NCBI RefSeq assembly: GCF_014202115.1
Contig: NZ_JACHFW010000001.1
Coordinates: forward strand, 248,001-312,000
DNA from: Catenibacillus scindens
GTDB lineage: Bacteria > Bacillota > Clostridia > Lachnospirales > Lachnospiraceae
Direction: 5' to 3'
Length of the DNA: 64,000 nt
Shown here: one piece after another, positions 45,233 through 54,100 of the stretch
How the letters are laid out: each line of letters opens with the position of its first letter
Numbering within the stretch: the stretch's first letter is position 1
Translations under genes and position numbers: made by a program
The notes under the pieces: generated by a model
Told to the model about the DNA's origin: nothing
Seen by the model: the letters and a program-made list of their open reading frames with translations, nothing else
The model's database searches: none

Positions 45233-46033
45233 CTAGATCCGCTCAAAATAAGCCTTTCTCTCTTCAAACCATGTAATATACCGAAATCCGGCGCCGGCAA
45301 GAATTTCCTGTCCGGCTTTGGAAATCGTTCCCACCTGGGACGCCACATGGGCGTCAGAACCTACAGTAATAATCTCCCCGCCGCATTCCCGGTACAATTT
45401 CAAAAGATCTTCTTCCGGCATGGGTTTGCCGCCGCCTCTGGCCAATCCGGAAAGATTCAGCTCAATGCCCCTGCCTTTTTCAATGACACACTTGAAAAGC
45501 TGCCGAAAGCGGTCATAAAATTCTGTCATATCCGGGGCTGTTCCCGTCTGCTCCAGAATATATCTTGACGGATAAGTAATATGTCCCATTACGTCAAAAT
45601 CATAATTCTTGGCCAGTTCCATAAGCCAGTCAATATAGTGGCTGTAAAACTTACGGATATCCATATTTTTATAATCACAGTAATAAATATCCAGATCATT
45701 TTCAATATTATGGATGGAGCCGATAATAAAATCCATGGAATATTTTTCCATAAAAATCCGGGCCTGTTTTGGGTTGATCTGAGGCTGTCCCAGCTCAATA
45801 CCCACATGAACCAAAAGTTTTCCCCGGTATTTTTCTTTTAAATCATCCATTGTTTTTTTCCAGTTCTCACAATCCAACTGGTACGTGTAGGGCTGATCCG
45901 AATATATGTCCATATGATCTGTTATACATATCTCAGACAATCCCCGGCCAATGGCCTGACGGCACACATCCTCCGGGTCGGCTTTTCCGTCAAAGGAAAA
46001 CCGGGTGTGGAGATGATCGTCGGTTAAAAACAT
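45233..46033 (-). CDS. PHP-domain phosphatase, histidinol-phosphatase (HisK)-like
   Basis: This is a 266-residue PHP-fold metallo-phosphatase. The ATG at 46033 follows AGGGTGA. Metal ligands are in DDHLHTRFS (His7, His9), ITDHMD, GIELGQ, IGSIHNIE, MGHITYPSR and GSDAHV. This is the HisK/HisJ type used in Firmicutes for L-histidinol phosphate, but no other his gene is nearby, so another phosphate ester is possible. The stop lies 62 bp before the NUDIX gene and the start 5 bp after the small membrane protein gene. Confidence 0.9.
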   Translation of the reverse strand: MFLTDDHLHTRFSFDGKADPEDVCRQAIGRGLSEICITDHMDIYSDQPYTYQLDCENWKKTMDDLKEKYRGKLLVHVGIELGQPQINPKQARIFMEKYSMDFIIGSIHNIENDLDIYYCDYKNMDIRKFYSHYIDWLMELAKNYDFDVMGHITYPSRYILEQTGTAPDMTEFYDRFRQLFKCVIEKGRGIELNLSGLARGGGKPMPEEDLLKLYRECGGEIITVGSDAHVASQVGTISKAGQEILAGAGFRYITWFEERKAYFERI

Positions 46034-46038
46034 AAAAG

Positions 46039-46515
46039 TCACCCTTTCCCTTTTTTCTCCAGTGAATCGCGCAGCTCTTTGGGAATCTGATCATAGGGCA
46101 CCGGATCAAAAAACAAGGGCTGGCGCTTTATATAATAACCTGCCATAAGGATAATAAACACGATCCGCCATAACACCTGGCTGAGGGCATAGATCACAGC
46201 CTGAACACCAAGGGGTACAAAAACGGCGATACAGCATATGTCGTAAATCAATTCCAGTCCAAAACTGAATATAATGGCAATCCACGCATATTTTTTCATT
46301 TTAAAGCAACCGATAAATGTCAATGCGAGACACACAAGCAGTGCCAGATCATAAGATATAGTGATCACGTCGGCCTGTGCCGGGTCCAGCATAAACGATA
46401 TCAGAGCATATATTGTCAACACAATATTAATAGGCGTTAACACCCAGTGATAAAATTTATGAAATTTCATCGGTGTGATCTCAATGACATAATAGCGTCT
46501 GAAAAACTTTCTCAT
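46039..46515 (-). CDS. Small four-helix membrane protein, unknown function
   Basis: This is a 158-residue protein starting at the ATG at 46515 (AAAGGATGG upstream). It has an N-terminal basic stretch (RKFFRRYY), then about four hydrophobic helices at roughly 25-45, 60-78, 88-110 and 115-135. The soluble, charged C-terminus is rich in Lys and Pro. I do not recognise a family. It leads the PHP-NUDIX-rhomboid run and is nearly joined to the PHP gene. Confidence 0.8.
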   Translation of the reverse strand: MRKFFRRYYVIEITPMKFHKFYHWVLTPINIVLTIYALISFMLDPAQADVITISYDLALLVCLALTFIGCFKMKKYAWIAIIFSFGLELIYDICCIAVFVPLGVQAVIYALSQVLWRIVFIILMAGYYIKRQPLFFDPVPYDQIPKELRDSLEKKGKG

Positions 46516-46700
46516 AAATCCATCCTTTCCAATCTGATGATACAATCGTCAAAAGATCATTGATACCTTTATCATCTGATAAAATATTTCCTCTATACCT
46601 TAGCGCCTTTTTTACAAAACATCAAGTCTTTTCTGCGCCGATTTTTGTTGCGCAAAGCGCAGAGCCTTCCTTTCAAAAATTGTACGTCTCCCCTGGAGGG

Positions 46701-46737
46701 TTATAATAAAGGACAAATATATTTGTTCTTTGCTATA
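46701..46737. repeat. Palindrome type D, between the membrane-protein gene and the M23 gene terminator
   Basis: TTATAATAAAG and CTTTGCTATAA enclose CAAATATATTTG. It shares the core and GGAGGGTT flank with 29504-29537. The rest of 46546-46700 has no gene. Confidence 0.5.
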
Positions 46738-46776
46738 AAAATACCCTGAGAGTTGACACCCTCAGGGTATTTTGTT
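46738..46776 (-). terminator. Terminator of the M23 peptidase gene
   Basis: AAATACCCTGAG pairs with CTCAGGGTATTT, 10-20 bp past the stop. T-rich tails flank it on both strands. Confidence 0.85.
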
Positions 46777-46785
46777 CATTTACAT

Positions 46786-48330
46786 TTAGATATAATCTTC
46801 CGGATCTACCGGTACTCCGTTGACCCACACTTCAAAGTGAAGGTGAGCGCCTGTGGAATATCCGGTGCTTCCCACAGCCGCGATCACATCACCCTGACTG
46901 ACTTGCTGTCCTACAGACGCATAGATCGCTGAACAGTGTTGATACAGAGTAGACATTCCGTTGCCGTGGCTGATTACAATGTAATTACCTCTGGCTGTAC
47001 TGTAGGAAACTGTCACAACTGTTCCCCCGTCAGCCGCGTAAATATCTGTTCCCGAACTTGCCGCGATATCCACGCCCTTGTGATTCGTCGACGCTCCCGC
47101 TGTAGGCGCGGTACGTCCGCCAAAATGAGAGGAAATATATCCGCCTGCGCATGGCCAGATAAAGCTGCCTGTAGCAACACCGGCTGTTGACGTTCCGGCG
47201 CTGCTGCCGGAAGATGTATCCTCAGCAGCGGTACTGCCGTTGTCAGAGACTTCCGTTTCAGGAGCCGTTGTTTCTGGCTCTGTTGTTTCTGGCTCTGTCT
47301 CTGGCGCTGTTGTTTCCGGAGCCGTTGTCTCAGGAGCCGTTGTTTCTGGCGCTGTCTCTGTCTCTGAAACAGTGCTTTCTGTCTCTGTCACGGTAGACTG
47401 AGATTCTGAAACTGTACTCTCAGTTTCTGACTGAGAAGACTGAGTTTCCTGTGTGGAACTGTCTGACTGAGAAGACTGGGTTTCTTTTGTTTCGTTTTCC
47501 GTCTCTGTAGCAGCGCTCTCACTTTCCTGAGCGCTGTCCGCAGCGGCTGCCTCCGCCTCCTGCTGCTTTTTCAAAGCTTCCTGACGGTCCAGCTCTTCCT
47601 GATATTCAATAGCCGCAAGGATCTGATTATTTTCTTCGATCTCTTCCTGGGTATTGGCAATACTATCATAAGCGGCTCCGATATCACTGTTGATCGAGCC
47701 AAGCTCTGCCTGTTTTGCCTCCATGACCATTTCGAGTTCTGTCTGCTTGCTCTCTTCCTGGGCCTTGAGATCCGTAAGTTCTGTCTCCTGCTCCTGAAGC
47801 TGAGCTTCAAGGGTTTCGATTTCCTGACGGGTATTATTCAGGCTTTCCAGCAAATTAGCGTCATAGTCGGACAGTCTTGAAATATACTCTGTGGCGTTAA
47901 GTATAGAAGAGATATCACTGGCCTGTAAAAAGACTGACAGCATGGAAGTATCTCCCGCCGCGTACATAGCCCGGATACGTAACTTCAGTGCTTCATACTG
48001 CTCATCTTCTTTTGCCTTGGCCGTTTCAAGCTGTTCCTGTGTCGATGTCAGTTCTTCCTGTGTCTGCTCAAGCTGCTGTGTAAGACTGCTTACCTGGGCA
48101 TACACGGAGTTCAGCTCCTGATCCAACTGGGCAATGTAGGACTCTGTATCTGCCTTATTGGCCTGTAAAGCTGACAATCTGCTCTCCAGGGCGTCCTTCT
48201 GGCTTTCCAGAGCGTCCAAATTCTGCTGGATCTGCTGCTTATCACTGGCAGCCCACGCCGGTACGCTCAAAGAAAATACCATAGAAAAGGCTACTGCTGC
48301 CTTCAGAGTACGTAAAACTTTCCTCTGCAT
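46786..48330 (-). CDS. Secreted coiled-coil M23 peptidoglycan endopeptidase (PcsB/EnvC/CwlO-like layout)
   Basis: This is a 514-residue exported hydrolase. The signal peptide ends near AWAAS (about residue 28). A long coiled coil runs to about 250 (repeated LESQ, QLEQTQEEL and so on). A Ser/Thr/Glu-rich linker at about 255-375 holds near-perfect ETTAP pentads. The C-terminal LytM/M23 domain has the metal ligands in NHKGVDIAA (His, Asp) and HLHFEVW (His-x-His). All are intact, so it should cut peptide cross-links. The coiled coil plus hydrolase layout matches proteins held inactive until contacted by FtsEX-type partners. Its promoter carries WalR-box-like repeats. AAAGGAG precedes the ATG. Confidence 0.93.
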   Translation of the reverse strand: MQRKVLRTLKAAVAFSMVFSLSVPAWAASDKQQIQQNLDALESQKDALESRLSALQANKADTESYIAQLDQELNSVYAQVSSLTQQLEQTQEELTSTQEQLETAKAKEDEQYEALKLRIRAMYAAGDTSMLSVFLQASDISSILNATEYISRLSDYDANLLESLNNTRQEIETLEAQLQEQETELTDLKAQEESKQTELEMVMEAKQAELGSINSDIGAAYDSIANTQEEIEENNQILAAIEYQEELDRQEALKKQQEAEAAAADSAQESESAATETENETKETQSSQSDSSTQETQSSQSETESTVSESQSTVTETESTVSETETAPETTAPETTAPETTAPETEPETTEPETTAPETEVSDNGSTAAEDTSSGSSAGTSTAGVATGSFIWPCAGGYISSHFGGRTAPTAGASTNHKGVDIAASSGTDIYAADGGTVVTVSYSTARGNYIVISHGNGMSTLYQHCSAIYASVGQQVSQGDVIAAVGSTGYSTGAHLHFEVWVNGVPVDPEDYI

Positions 48331-48415
48331 GATAATTTACTCCTTTCTTTTGTACTTTCACATACCGCGCTTCCACACGGCAGCACTATACAATCACTCT
48401 GGGTATCCGTTAATA

Positions 48416-48444
48416 ATCATAACATATTTGTTACAAAATGTCGA
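48416..48444 (-). promoter_or_regulatory. Promoter of the M23 peptidase gene
   Basis: On the minus strand TCGACA (48439-48444), a 17-bp spacer and TATGAT (48416-48421) lie about 85 bp upstream of the ATG. Confidence 0.6.
48419..48435 (-). promoter_or_regulatory. Candidate WalR (YycF) box 1
   Basis: TGTAAC-N5-TGTTAT on the minus strand matches the WalR consensus TGTWAH-N5-TGTWAH in every defined base. It overlaps the -10 and spacer of the M23 promoter. Confidence 0.5.
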
Positions 48445-48462
48445 TACCAAACCAAAAATTAT

Positions 48463-48479
48463 TTAATATATTTGTAACA
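48463..48479 (-). promoter_or_regulatory. Candidate WalR box 2 (one mismatch)
   Basis: TGTTAC-N5-TATTAA lies 19 bp upstream of the -35. It has one mismatch to the consensus and the same N5 (AAATA) as box 1. Confidence 0.35.
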
Positions 48480-48489
48480 ACTCGTTGTT

Positions 48490-48534
48490 AATCACTGTAG
48501 CCGGAAACACTTGTTGTTTCCGGCTACAGTGATT
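48490..48534 (-). terminator. Long perfect hairpin downstream of the amidase
   Basis: Twenty base pairs (48490-48509 with 48515-48534, core CACTGTAGCCGG) with a 5-base loop, 24 bp past the amidase stop. There is no T run, so it may act as a Rho-independent block only weakly, or stabilise the 3' end. Confidence 0.6.
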
Positions 48535-48558
48535 CAGGTGCCAGCCATCATAAACAGC

Positions 48559-49134
48559 TCACTCTGCCGGATGCAAGCCAAAATAGACGAGCAGTCCGTC
48601 ATAAATCCCTTCTGCAAAGGCATATTGCTCATCAATAAGCCGCTGCCGGTCCTCAAAATTCGACAGATAGGCCAGTTCCACAAGAATGGCAGGCATTCGG
48701 GTGCGGCGCAGGACATACAGGGAAGGATTGACCCGGACGCCGTTATCTTTTGTCCCTACCACCGTCACAATCCCCCTAAGAACATGCTCCGCCAGAAAAT
48801 AACTTTCTGTGTAAGCTTTGTAAACATAAACTTCTGTACCCTCAATATTAGGATTTACATTAGAATTGGTATGAATGCTGATAAAATAATCCGCCGGCCA
48901 GTCATTTGCCATATCTACCCTGGCTTTTAGACTTGTGGCATTAGATGTTCCCAGAATCGTGTCCGGTCCAGGCCTTGAGACGCGCACTTCAAACTCAGGA
49001 TTTGCCCGGAGCATCTGGGCAAGATACATCCCTACATTATACGTAATATCTTGTTCATTGATCCCTGAGTTTTCAGCCCCGGTATTATGTCCGGAAGGGT
49101 TATGTCCCTGATCCACAAAAATCTTAATTGGCAA
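48559..49134 (-). CDS. N-acetylmuramoyl-L-alanine amidase (Amidase_3)
   Basis: This is a 191-residue zinc amidase that cuts the bond between muramic acid and the stem peptide. The start is TTG at 49134. Ligands and catalytic residues are His11 (VDQGHN), Glu27, His88 (ISIHTN) and Glu153 (ILVELAYLSN); all are present. It has no signal peptide or wall-binding domain, which is unusual and also seen in some cortex or phage-type amidases. It may be released by lysis or another export route. It follows a Ser/Thr kinase gene, and its ribosome site lies inside a hairpin. Confidence 0.93.
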   Translation of the reverse strand: MPIKIFVDQGHNPSGHNTGAENSGINEQDITYNVGMYLAQMLRANPEFEVRVSRPGPDTILGTSNATSLKARVDMANDWPADYFISIHTNSNVNPNIEGTEVYVYKAYTESYFLAEHVLRGIVTVVGTKDNGVRVNPSLYVLRRTRMPAILVELAYLSNFEDRQRLIDEQYAFAEGIYDGLLVYFGLHPAE

Positions 49135-49140
49135 AAAATC

Positions 49141-49179
49141 ACCCCTTAACGCTATATCACAGCATATGCGTTAAGGGGT
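49141..49179 (-). promoter_or_regulatory. Terminator-like hairpin holding the amidase ribosome site
   Basis: ACCCCTTAACGC (49141-49152) and GCGTTAAGGGGT (49168-49179) make a perfect 12-bp stem. On the minus strand the 3' arm ends in AAGGGGT, which with GA is the amidase Shine-Dalgarno, followed by T6 that runs into the TTG start. It can act as the kinase gene terminator and as an RBS lock. Confidence 0.65.
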
Positions 49180-49199
49180 CAGATGATGTACCTGTCATA

Positions 49200-51743
49200 T
49201 TAATTTATAAAACAGCCGTTGCCGCTTAATTCCGTGGTGGACCACCAAGATGAATTTCCGGCGGAATCATAGGCAATAGCATAGATGGAGGCGCCACTCT
49301 CATCCTTCTGGATCTCTGTGTATGTTCCCATATCTGAAGTATAAGTTGCCGTCCATGTCTGTCCGTCCTGATCCCATGTAATGGACATGGTGCCGTCTTC
49401 ATAGCCGTCGGTAAAGTTTCCTGTAACTACAGCCCGGGTTCCGTCCCCGCTCCACCATGTGTAAGTACATTGTCCGTTGGCGTTGCCATCCCAGTTCCCA
49501 TCAAGAAGCTGATAGCTACCATCAGAATAATACTTTAACTGAAATCCGCTTCCATATCTCTCGTTATCGCGGATCTCCCCGTAATAAAGACCATTATTGT
49601 CATATAAAAGGGCACTTCCCTCCGAGACGCTCTCCGTATAGACGCCATCCACAAGATAACAGGCCGCGATGCCTCCCTGGGCATCTTCCCTGATCCTTCG
49701 CGCTACACCGTCATAATCCCCGGCGTTCAGCATGGACTGCAAGGATTCCAGAAGTTCTGTACGTTCCTGGATATAGTCAATACTTCCCACAAGATTTTCA
49801 TAGGCCTCCGGATCCATCGTCTCCTCCATTTCCCCGGCAAGACTGTAGGCCGTGTCAAAATCCCCCTCTGACAGAGCATCATTAATGCCTTCGTAGGCCA
49901 TGGCCAGCTTGGCCTGATCTACCTGAGCCTGACGGTCCGCCAACTGGGTATCTTCAGGATATTTTTCATATCCTTCGGCCAAAAGCTGGGCTGCGTATTC
50001 CTCGCATCCGGAGATGCCGGACAATGCATCAAAAAAAGAAAGATACCAGCGGGCATTATCTGAACCACAATCTACTTTCCCGGCCACAGCATCGGTACAC
50101 TGCTGGTATTTCTGGAAAAAGGCGGTTACCTGAGCCTGAGCGTTTCGAGTATCCCCCTGATTTATGCTTTGCAAAAGACCCTCTCCCTGGGCATCGAGAC
50201 AGGCATTGACACAATTGATAATATCCTGGCTATCCGAGCCGTCAGGCTGAGCGTCAAGTCTTCCCACGGCCTCCAGGTCACTGATCAGATTTTCCCATTT
50301 CACATCTTCCGGGGACGCAGGATTACCGGTGTGAACCTGCATTAAAGCAATCCAGCCCTCCAAAGACCGTGGTTTTTCCGCTAAGGCGCGATCCTCAAAA
50401 AAATACAAAGCCTCCTCATAATCCCCTTCAGTGTAAGCCTGCTCCCCCCGGTCCATTGCGTAATTAAAGCGGCTGTCGGTATCCGACATCCGGTACCTCA
50501 TCTGGTCAAATAAAGTTTCATATCCGTTGACAGGCACAGTAAGAAACAGGACCACCCCAAGAACAAGTACGCCAAGAATGCAACCCAGGGTAATGGGCAA
50601 GGCCATACTCTTTTTCTTTTTCACGCCGCCCGCTGACTGACCCATGCCCGGTCCGCCAGACATCTGCGGTGTTCCAAAACTGCCGTAAGATGACTGTCGG
50701 CCATGCTCACCTGGCAAAGCCTGGTCAAAGGGCATGCCGGCCCCCTGATTATTATAAGTAAAGTTTGGCCCGCTGGGTGCCGGCCCCCGGTTCATCACAT
50801 TGGGGACTGTGGCCTGTCTCACTCCAAGGTTCTTCCATTGATAAAGATCATTTTTCATCTGAGCTGCCGTGGCATAGCGAAAATTCACATCCGCGCTGCA
50901 GGCCCGCCGGACAATATCCGCCAGCAGTTTCCCTCCGGTCGCCGGTTCCGGCAGGGGTTCCCCATTCAGCCGACGGGACATGGCGTTTTCGCTGTCCTCA
51001 TAAGAAATAGGTTTGGGATAAGGCGGCATAAAGGGCAGCCTTCCCTTATTTAACAGCCGGTACATAACAATGCCAAGAGAATAAATATCCACAGAACCAT
51101 TGTAGGCTTCCCCTCTGTAGATTTCCGGAGCCATATAATTACTTGTCCCCTTTTGGGACAAATGGGCCGCCGTCATTTCCAGATGACGGGCAATGCCAAA
51201 ATCCCCCAGTTTAAAATCCCCAAATTCATTGACAAATATATTGTCCGGCTTTATATCCCGGTGTACGATTTGTTTCCGGGCACAGTACTCCAGAGCTGAA
51301 CAGATATGAATTCCCAGACGCACGACATCGTCCACAGTCGTTGGATGCTCTGTACGGTACTGATTCAGGTTTTTCAAAAGTTCCATGCGGATATAAATCG
51401 TCCAACCAATACCGTCCGCGTTTTTCCTAACTTCATAATCTTCTATAGTGACAATATTGGGAGATCCTTTTAAAGATTCCATCAATTCGATCTCCCCTAC
51501 AAGGCCCTTCAGAGCGCTCTCATAGTAAGCAGCCACCTGTTCCCGGCTCATTCCATCAGCCAGAAGTCCACGGATCTCCCCGTCATCGGCGGGAACACGG
51601 ATCACTTTTACGGCAGAATAAAATGCATGGTCAAATCCCACACCTGTGCGCCTCGCCTTATAGACCGCGCCAAATGAACCTTTCCCTATAAGCGCTTCAA
51701 TATGCCAGTTGGGCCATATATTTTCTAAAATGACATCCTGCAT
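49200..51743 (-). CDS. Membrane Ser/Thr protein kinase with external TPR- and MORN-like regions
   Basis: This 847-residue Hanks-type kinase starts at the ATG at 51743 (AAGGA 7 bases upstream). The Gly-loop GKGSFGAVYKA, Lys46, HRD at 161-163 and DFG at 181-183 are intact. A Gly/Pro-rich linker follows (about 310-385). One membrane helix lies near 393-413, preceded by KKKK. About 430 residues lie outside, with TPR-like helical repeats (YTEGDYEEALYFFED, EALSEGDFDTAYSLAGEME-like). The C-terminus is MORN-like (YYGEIRDNERYGSG, GNWDGNANGQ). PASTA repeats, usual for PrkC/PknB, are absent, so it senses something else. The gene lies between its probable PP2C phosphatase and an amidase. Confidence 0.92.
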   Translation of the reverse strand: MQDVILENIWPNWHIEALIGKGSFGAVYKARRTGVGFDHAFYSAVKVIRVPADDGEIRGLLADGMSREQVAAYYESALKGLVGEIELMESLKGSPNIVTIEDYEVRKNADGIGWTIYIRMELLKNLNQYRTEHPTTVDDVVRLGIHICSALEYCARKQIVHRDIKPDNIFVNEFGDFKLGDFGIARHLEMTAAHLSQKGTSNYMAPEIYRGEAYNGSVDIYSLGIVMYRLLNKGRLPFMPPYPKPISYEDSENAMSRRLNGEPLPEPATGGKLLADIVRRACSADVNFRYATAAQMKNDLYQWKNLGVRQATVPNVMNRGPAPSGPNFTYNNQGAGMPFDQALPGEHGRQSSYGSFGTPQMSGGPGMGQSAGGVKKKKSMALPITLGCILGVLVLGVVLFLTVPVNGYETLFDQMRYRMSDTDSRFNYAMDRGEQAYTEGDYEEALYFFEDRALAEKPRSLEGWIALMQVHTGNPASPEDVKWENLISDLEAVGRLDAQPDGSDSQDIINCVNACLDAQGEGLLQSINQGDTRNAQAQVTAFFQKYQQCTDAVAGKVDCGSDNARWYLSFFDALSGISGCEEYAAQLLAEGYEKYPEDTQLADRQAQVDQAKLAMAYEGINDALSEGDFDTAYSLAGEMEETMDPEAYENLVGSIDYIQERTELLESLQSMLNAGDYDGVARRIREDAQGGIAACYLVDGVYTESVSEGSALLYDNNGLYYGEIRDNERYGSGFQLKYYSDGSYQLLDGNWDGNANGQCTYTWWSGDGTRAVVTGNFTDGYEDGTMSITWDQDGQTWTATYTSDMGTYTEIQKDESGASIYAIAYDSAGNSSWWSTTELSGNGCFIN

Positions 51744-51795
51744 ATACATTTCCTTCCTTTAATTAGCCAGTTGCCCTGGTATCATCACCATCTTA

Positions 51796-52587
51796 TCATT
51801 TTCCGGCCGGTTCGTAAACCACATGACAAACAATCACTGTAATATTATCCCGCCCGCCTTTTTCCAAAGCCTGATCTGTCAGAACCGCAGCGGCAGCTTT
51901 CGGCGTTGGGCTGGTATAGAGCCACCGGGCAATATCTTCCTCGCGAACCATATCCGTCAGTCCATCGCTGCACAAAAGAAAACGGTCGTTATGGCGAAGC
52001 CTTCCTGATCCTATATGCGGACAGAGGGTCATTTCATCCTCCGGTATGCCAATAAACTGAGTCAGCGCCGGCGTCCTGCCCTCAATGCCCTGCTGCTTTA
52101 AAAAAGCCGCATTTGTATGGGCTTTTGTCAGGCACCGCATTTTATTTTCTCTGAGCAAAAAAACGGAACTGTCCCCCACATTGCACACCCACGCTCTCTC
52201 GTCCCTGAAATAAAGAACCGCCGCCGTAGTGCCTGTCTGTCCCAGGCGAAAGCGCCCGGCGTGAGAGACAACAGCCCGGTTCATGGCCTGGCATGTATGC
52301 TCCAGAAAATCTTCCGGCCGCATAGACTGCGCCTCCCATGAGGCCATACACGAAGCGAATGTTTGAGCCCCCGTAAAGGCCGCCGTCTCCCCGGCGTTCT
52401 CTCCGCCCATGCCGTCAAAAACCCCGGCAGCCGTCCATGGCCGAGATGACTTTTCCACATACAAAATCTCAGAAAGATCCTGTATCCCCAAAGCCAGATA
52501 TTTTCCTCCCATATATAGATTATCTTCATTATTTGTCCGGATACGTCCGTGGTGGGTCACTCCGGCCATAAGTATTTTAAAACTCAT
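51796..52587 (-). CDS. PP2C-type Ser/Thr protein phosphatase
   Basis: This is a 263-residue metal-dependent phosphatase. Metal-binding motifs are RTNNEDN (Glu21/Asp22), VFDGMGGENAGE (Asp58), CSDGLTD and GRDNITVIV; all are intact. It is cytoplasmic. The stop lies 52 bp before the kinase start and its ATG overlaps the MATE gene stop by 4 bases, so it should oppose the adjacent kinase. This is not the usual prpC next to a PASTA kinase and rsgA. Confidence 0.95.
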   Translation of the reverse strand: MSFKILMAGVTHHGRIRTNNEDNLYMGGKYLALGIQDLSEILYVEKSSRPWTAAGVFDGMGGENAGETAAFTGAQTFASCMASWEAQSMRPEDFLEHTCQAMNRAVVSHAGRFRLGQTGTTAAVLYFRDERAWVCNVGDSSVFLLRENKMRCLTKAHTNAAFLKQQGIEGRTPALTQFIGIPEDEMTLCPHIGSGRLRHNDRFLLCSDGLTDMVREEDIARWLYTSPTPKAAAAVLTDQALEKGGRDNITVIVCHVVYEPAGK

Positions 52588-53948
52588 AGGCTTCCCGCCT
52601 CCCGACGTTCTTCCCCCATCAACCGGGGCATAACAGCGCTGTAAAGGATAGATGTGACCACCGGTCCTGCAATATCTGAGATTGGCTCAGCAAAAAATAC
52701 CGCTTTAGCCCCAAAAAACACAGGAAGCACAAAAAGGGGGACAAAATAGACAAGTTTTCTAAAAAAAGACAGAGGCAGGGCATAGCGAACCTGTCCCAGT
52801 CCGGTAAAACCATCTACAACAGCATATTGAACGCCCAGAGGAATCAGAGCCATAGTTGAAACCCCAATAGCCCACACCGCCGTCGCACTGATCTGCGGAT
52901 CTGATGTAAACAGCCGTACAAACGCAGGGCTTAATACCTGGGCTGCCACAAACATGACCGCCGTAAAGGCCACGCACAACAGGACGATATACCGCTGTGC
53001 CATCATCACCCGGTCTCTCTGCCCGGCGCCATAATTGTAGGCAAGAATCGTTTGTGTTCCACTGCTGATCCCTCCAAGGGGCATGGTGACAACGAGCATG
53101 AAACTCTGGACAATGGTGGCACATGTTATAAGCATATCCCCGGTCCCAGCAGCGCTGTAGCGGGCTAAAACCGCGTTGAGAGCGATAATCATTACATTAT
53201 CAATGGCAATAATAATAAAAGGCGTAAATCCCATAACAAGAATCCTGCCCATAATCCCCGGACGGTAGCCTCCAAAACTGATTCTCACCGGCGGCTTTGG
53301 CCCAAATAAAAAGACAAGGACAAAAACGCAGCTTGCCATCTGAGAAATAACTGTGGCGATGGCCGCCCCTCTGACATCCATATTCATAGCGAAAATAAAC
53401 ACCGGATCAAGGACAATATTTAGCACAGCCCCAAGGCTGACAGAAATCATCCCGGTCTTCGCAAAACCCTGGGCAATAATAAACTGGTTCATACCTGTGG
53501 AAAGTAAAGCAAAAACGGTTCCCGTCAGATAAGTTGTAAAGTATATGTCTGCGTACGGGTAAGTGATCTGGCTGGCTCCGAAAAACATAAGCATGGGGCG
53601 GCGTATGGCAGTCATCAGCACCATAAGGATCATAGCCAGGCCAATAAGCATGACAAAGGCGTTGGCCACAATTTTTCGGGCTTCATCCATCCGGCCTTCC
53701 CCCATGCGCCGGCTCATCAGCGGCGATCCGCCAATTCCCACAAGGAACGCCACTGACCCGACCATAGTCACCACAGGGCCGCATATTCCCACACCCGCCA
53801 GGGCCTCATCCCCAATCCGGGGGATATTTCCAATATACATCCGGTCCACAATACTATACAGCACACTGACAAACTGAGCCAGCATACTGGGTATGGCAAT
53901 ACGCCATACAAGACTTTTTACATTCTCTTTTCCCAGATTATTTTCCAT
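52584..53948 (-). CDS. MATE family efflux transporter
   Basis: This is a 454-residue polytopic protein with about twelve helices. The two MATE halves are seen from the repeated motif regions (IPSMLAQFVSVLYSIVDRMYIG and IAIDNVMIIALNAVLARY segments). The GGISSGTQTILAYNYGAGQRDR motif lies in the second half. It would export drugs, metabolites or similar by Na+ or H+ exchange. It is the first gene before the phosphatase and kinase, with a 4-base overlap, so it may be a target of, or co-regulated with, that pair. Confidence 0.92.
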   Translation of the reverse strand: MENNLGKENVKSLVWRIAIPSMLAQFVSVLYSIVDRMYIGNIPRIGDEALAGVGICGPVVTMVGSVAFLVGIGGSPLMSRRMGEGRMDEARKIVANAFVMLIGLAMILMVLMTAIRRPMLMFFGASQITYPYADIYFTTYLTGTVFALLSTGMNQFIIAQGFAKTGMISVSLGAVLNIVLDPVFIFAMNMDVRGAAIATVISQMASCVFVLVFLFGPKPPVRISFGGYRPGIMGRILVMGFTPFIIIAIDNVMIIALNAVLARYSAAGTGDMLITCATIVQSFMLVVTMPLGGISSGTQTILAYNYGAGQRDRVMMAQRYIVLLCVAFTAVMFVAAQVLSPAFVRLFTSDPQISATAVWAIGVSTMALIPLGVQYAVVDGFTGLGQVRYALPLSFFRKLVYFVPLFVLPVFFGAKAVFFAEPISDIAGPVVTSILYSAVMPRLMGEERREAGSL

Positions 53949-54100
53949 AACCTACTCTCTCCCGTCTATCCTCTGTCTCCTGAAAATTTTACCGTCCGGT
54001 AATCCATTTCAGAAACTGTGACATTACTGTACCACAATCCAGATATTTTTTCCACAATCGGACAGTGAAAATTTTTCGTAACGGTTCAGCCAGACACAGC

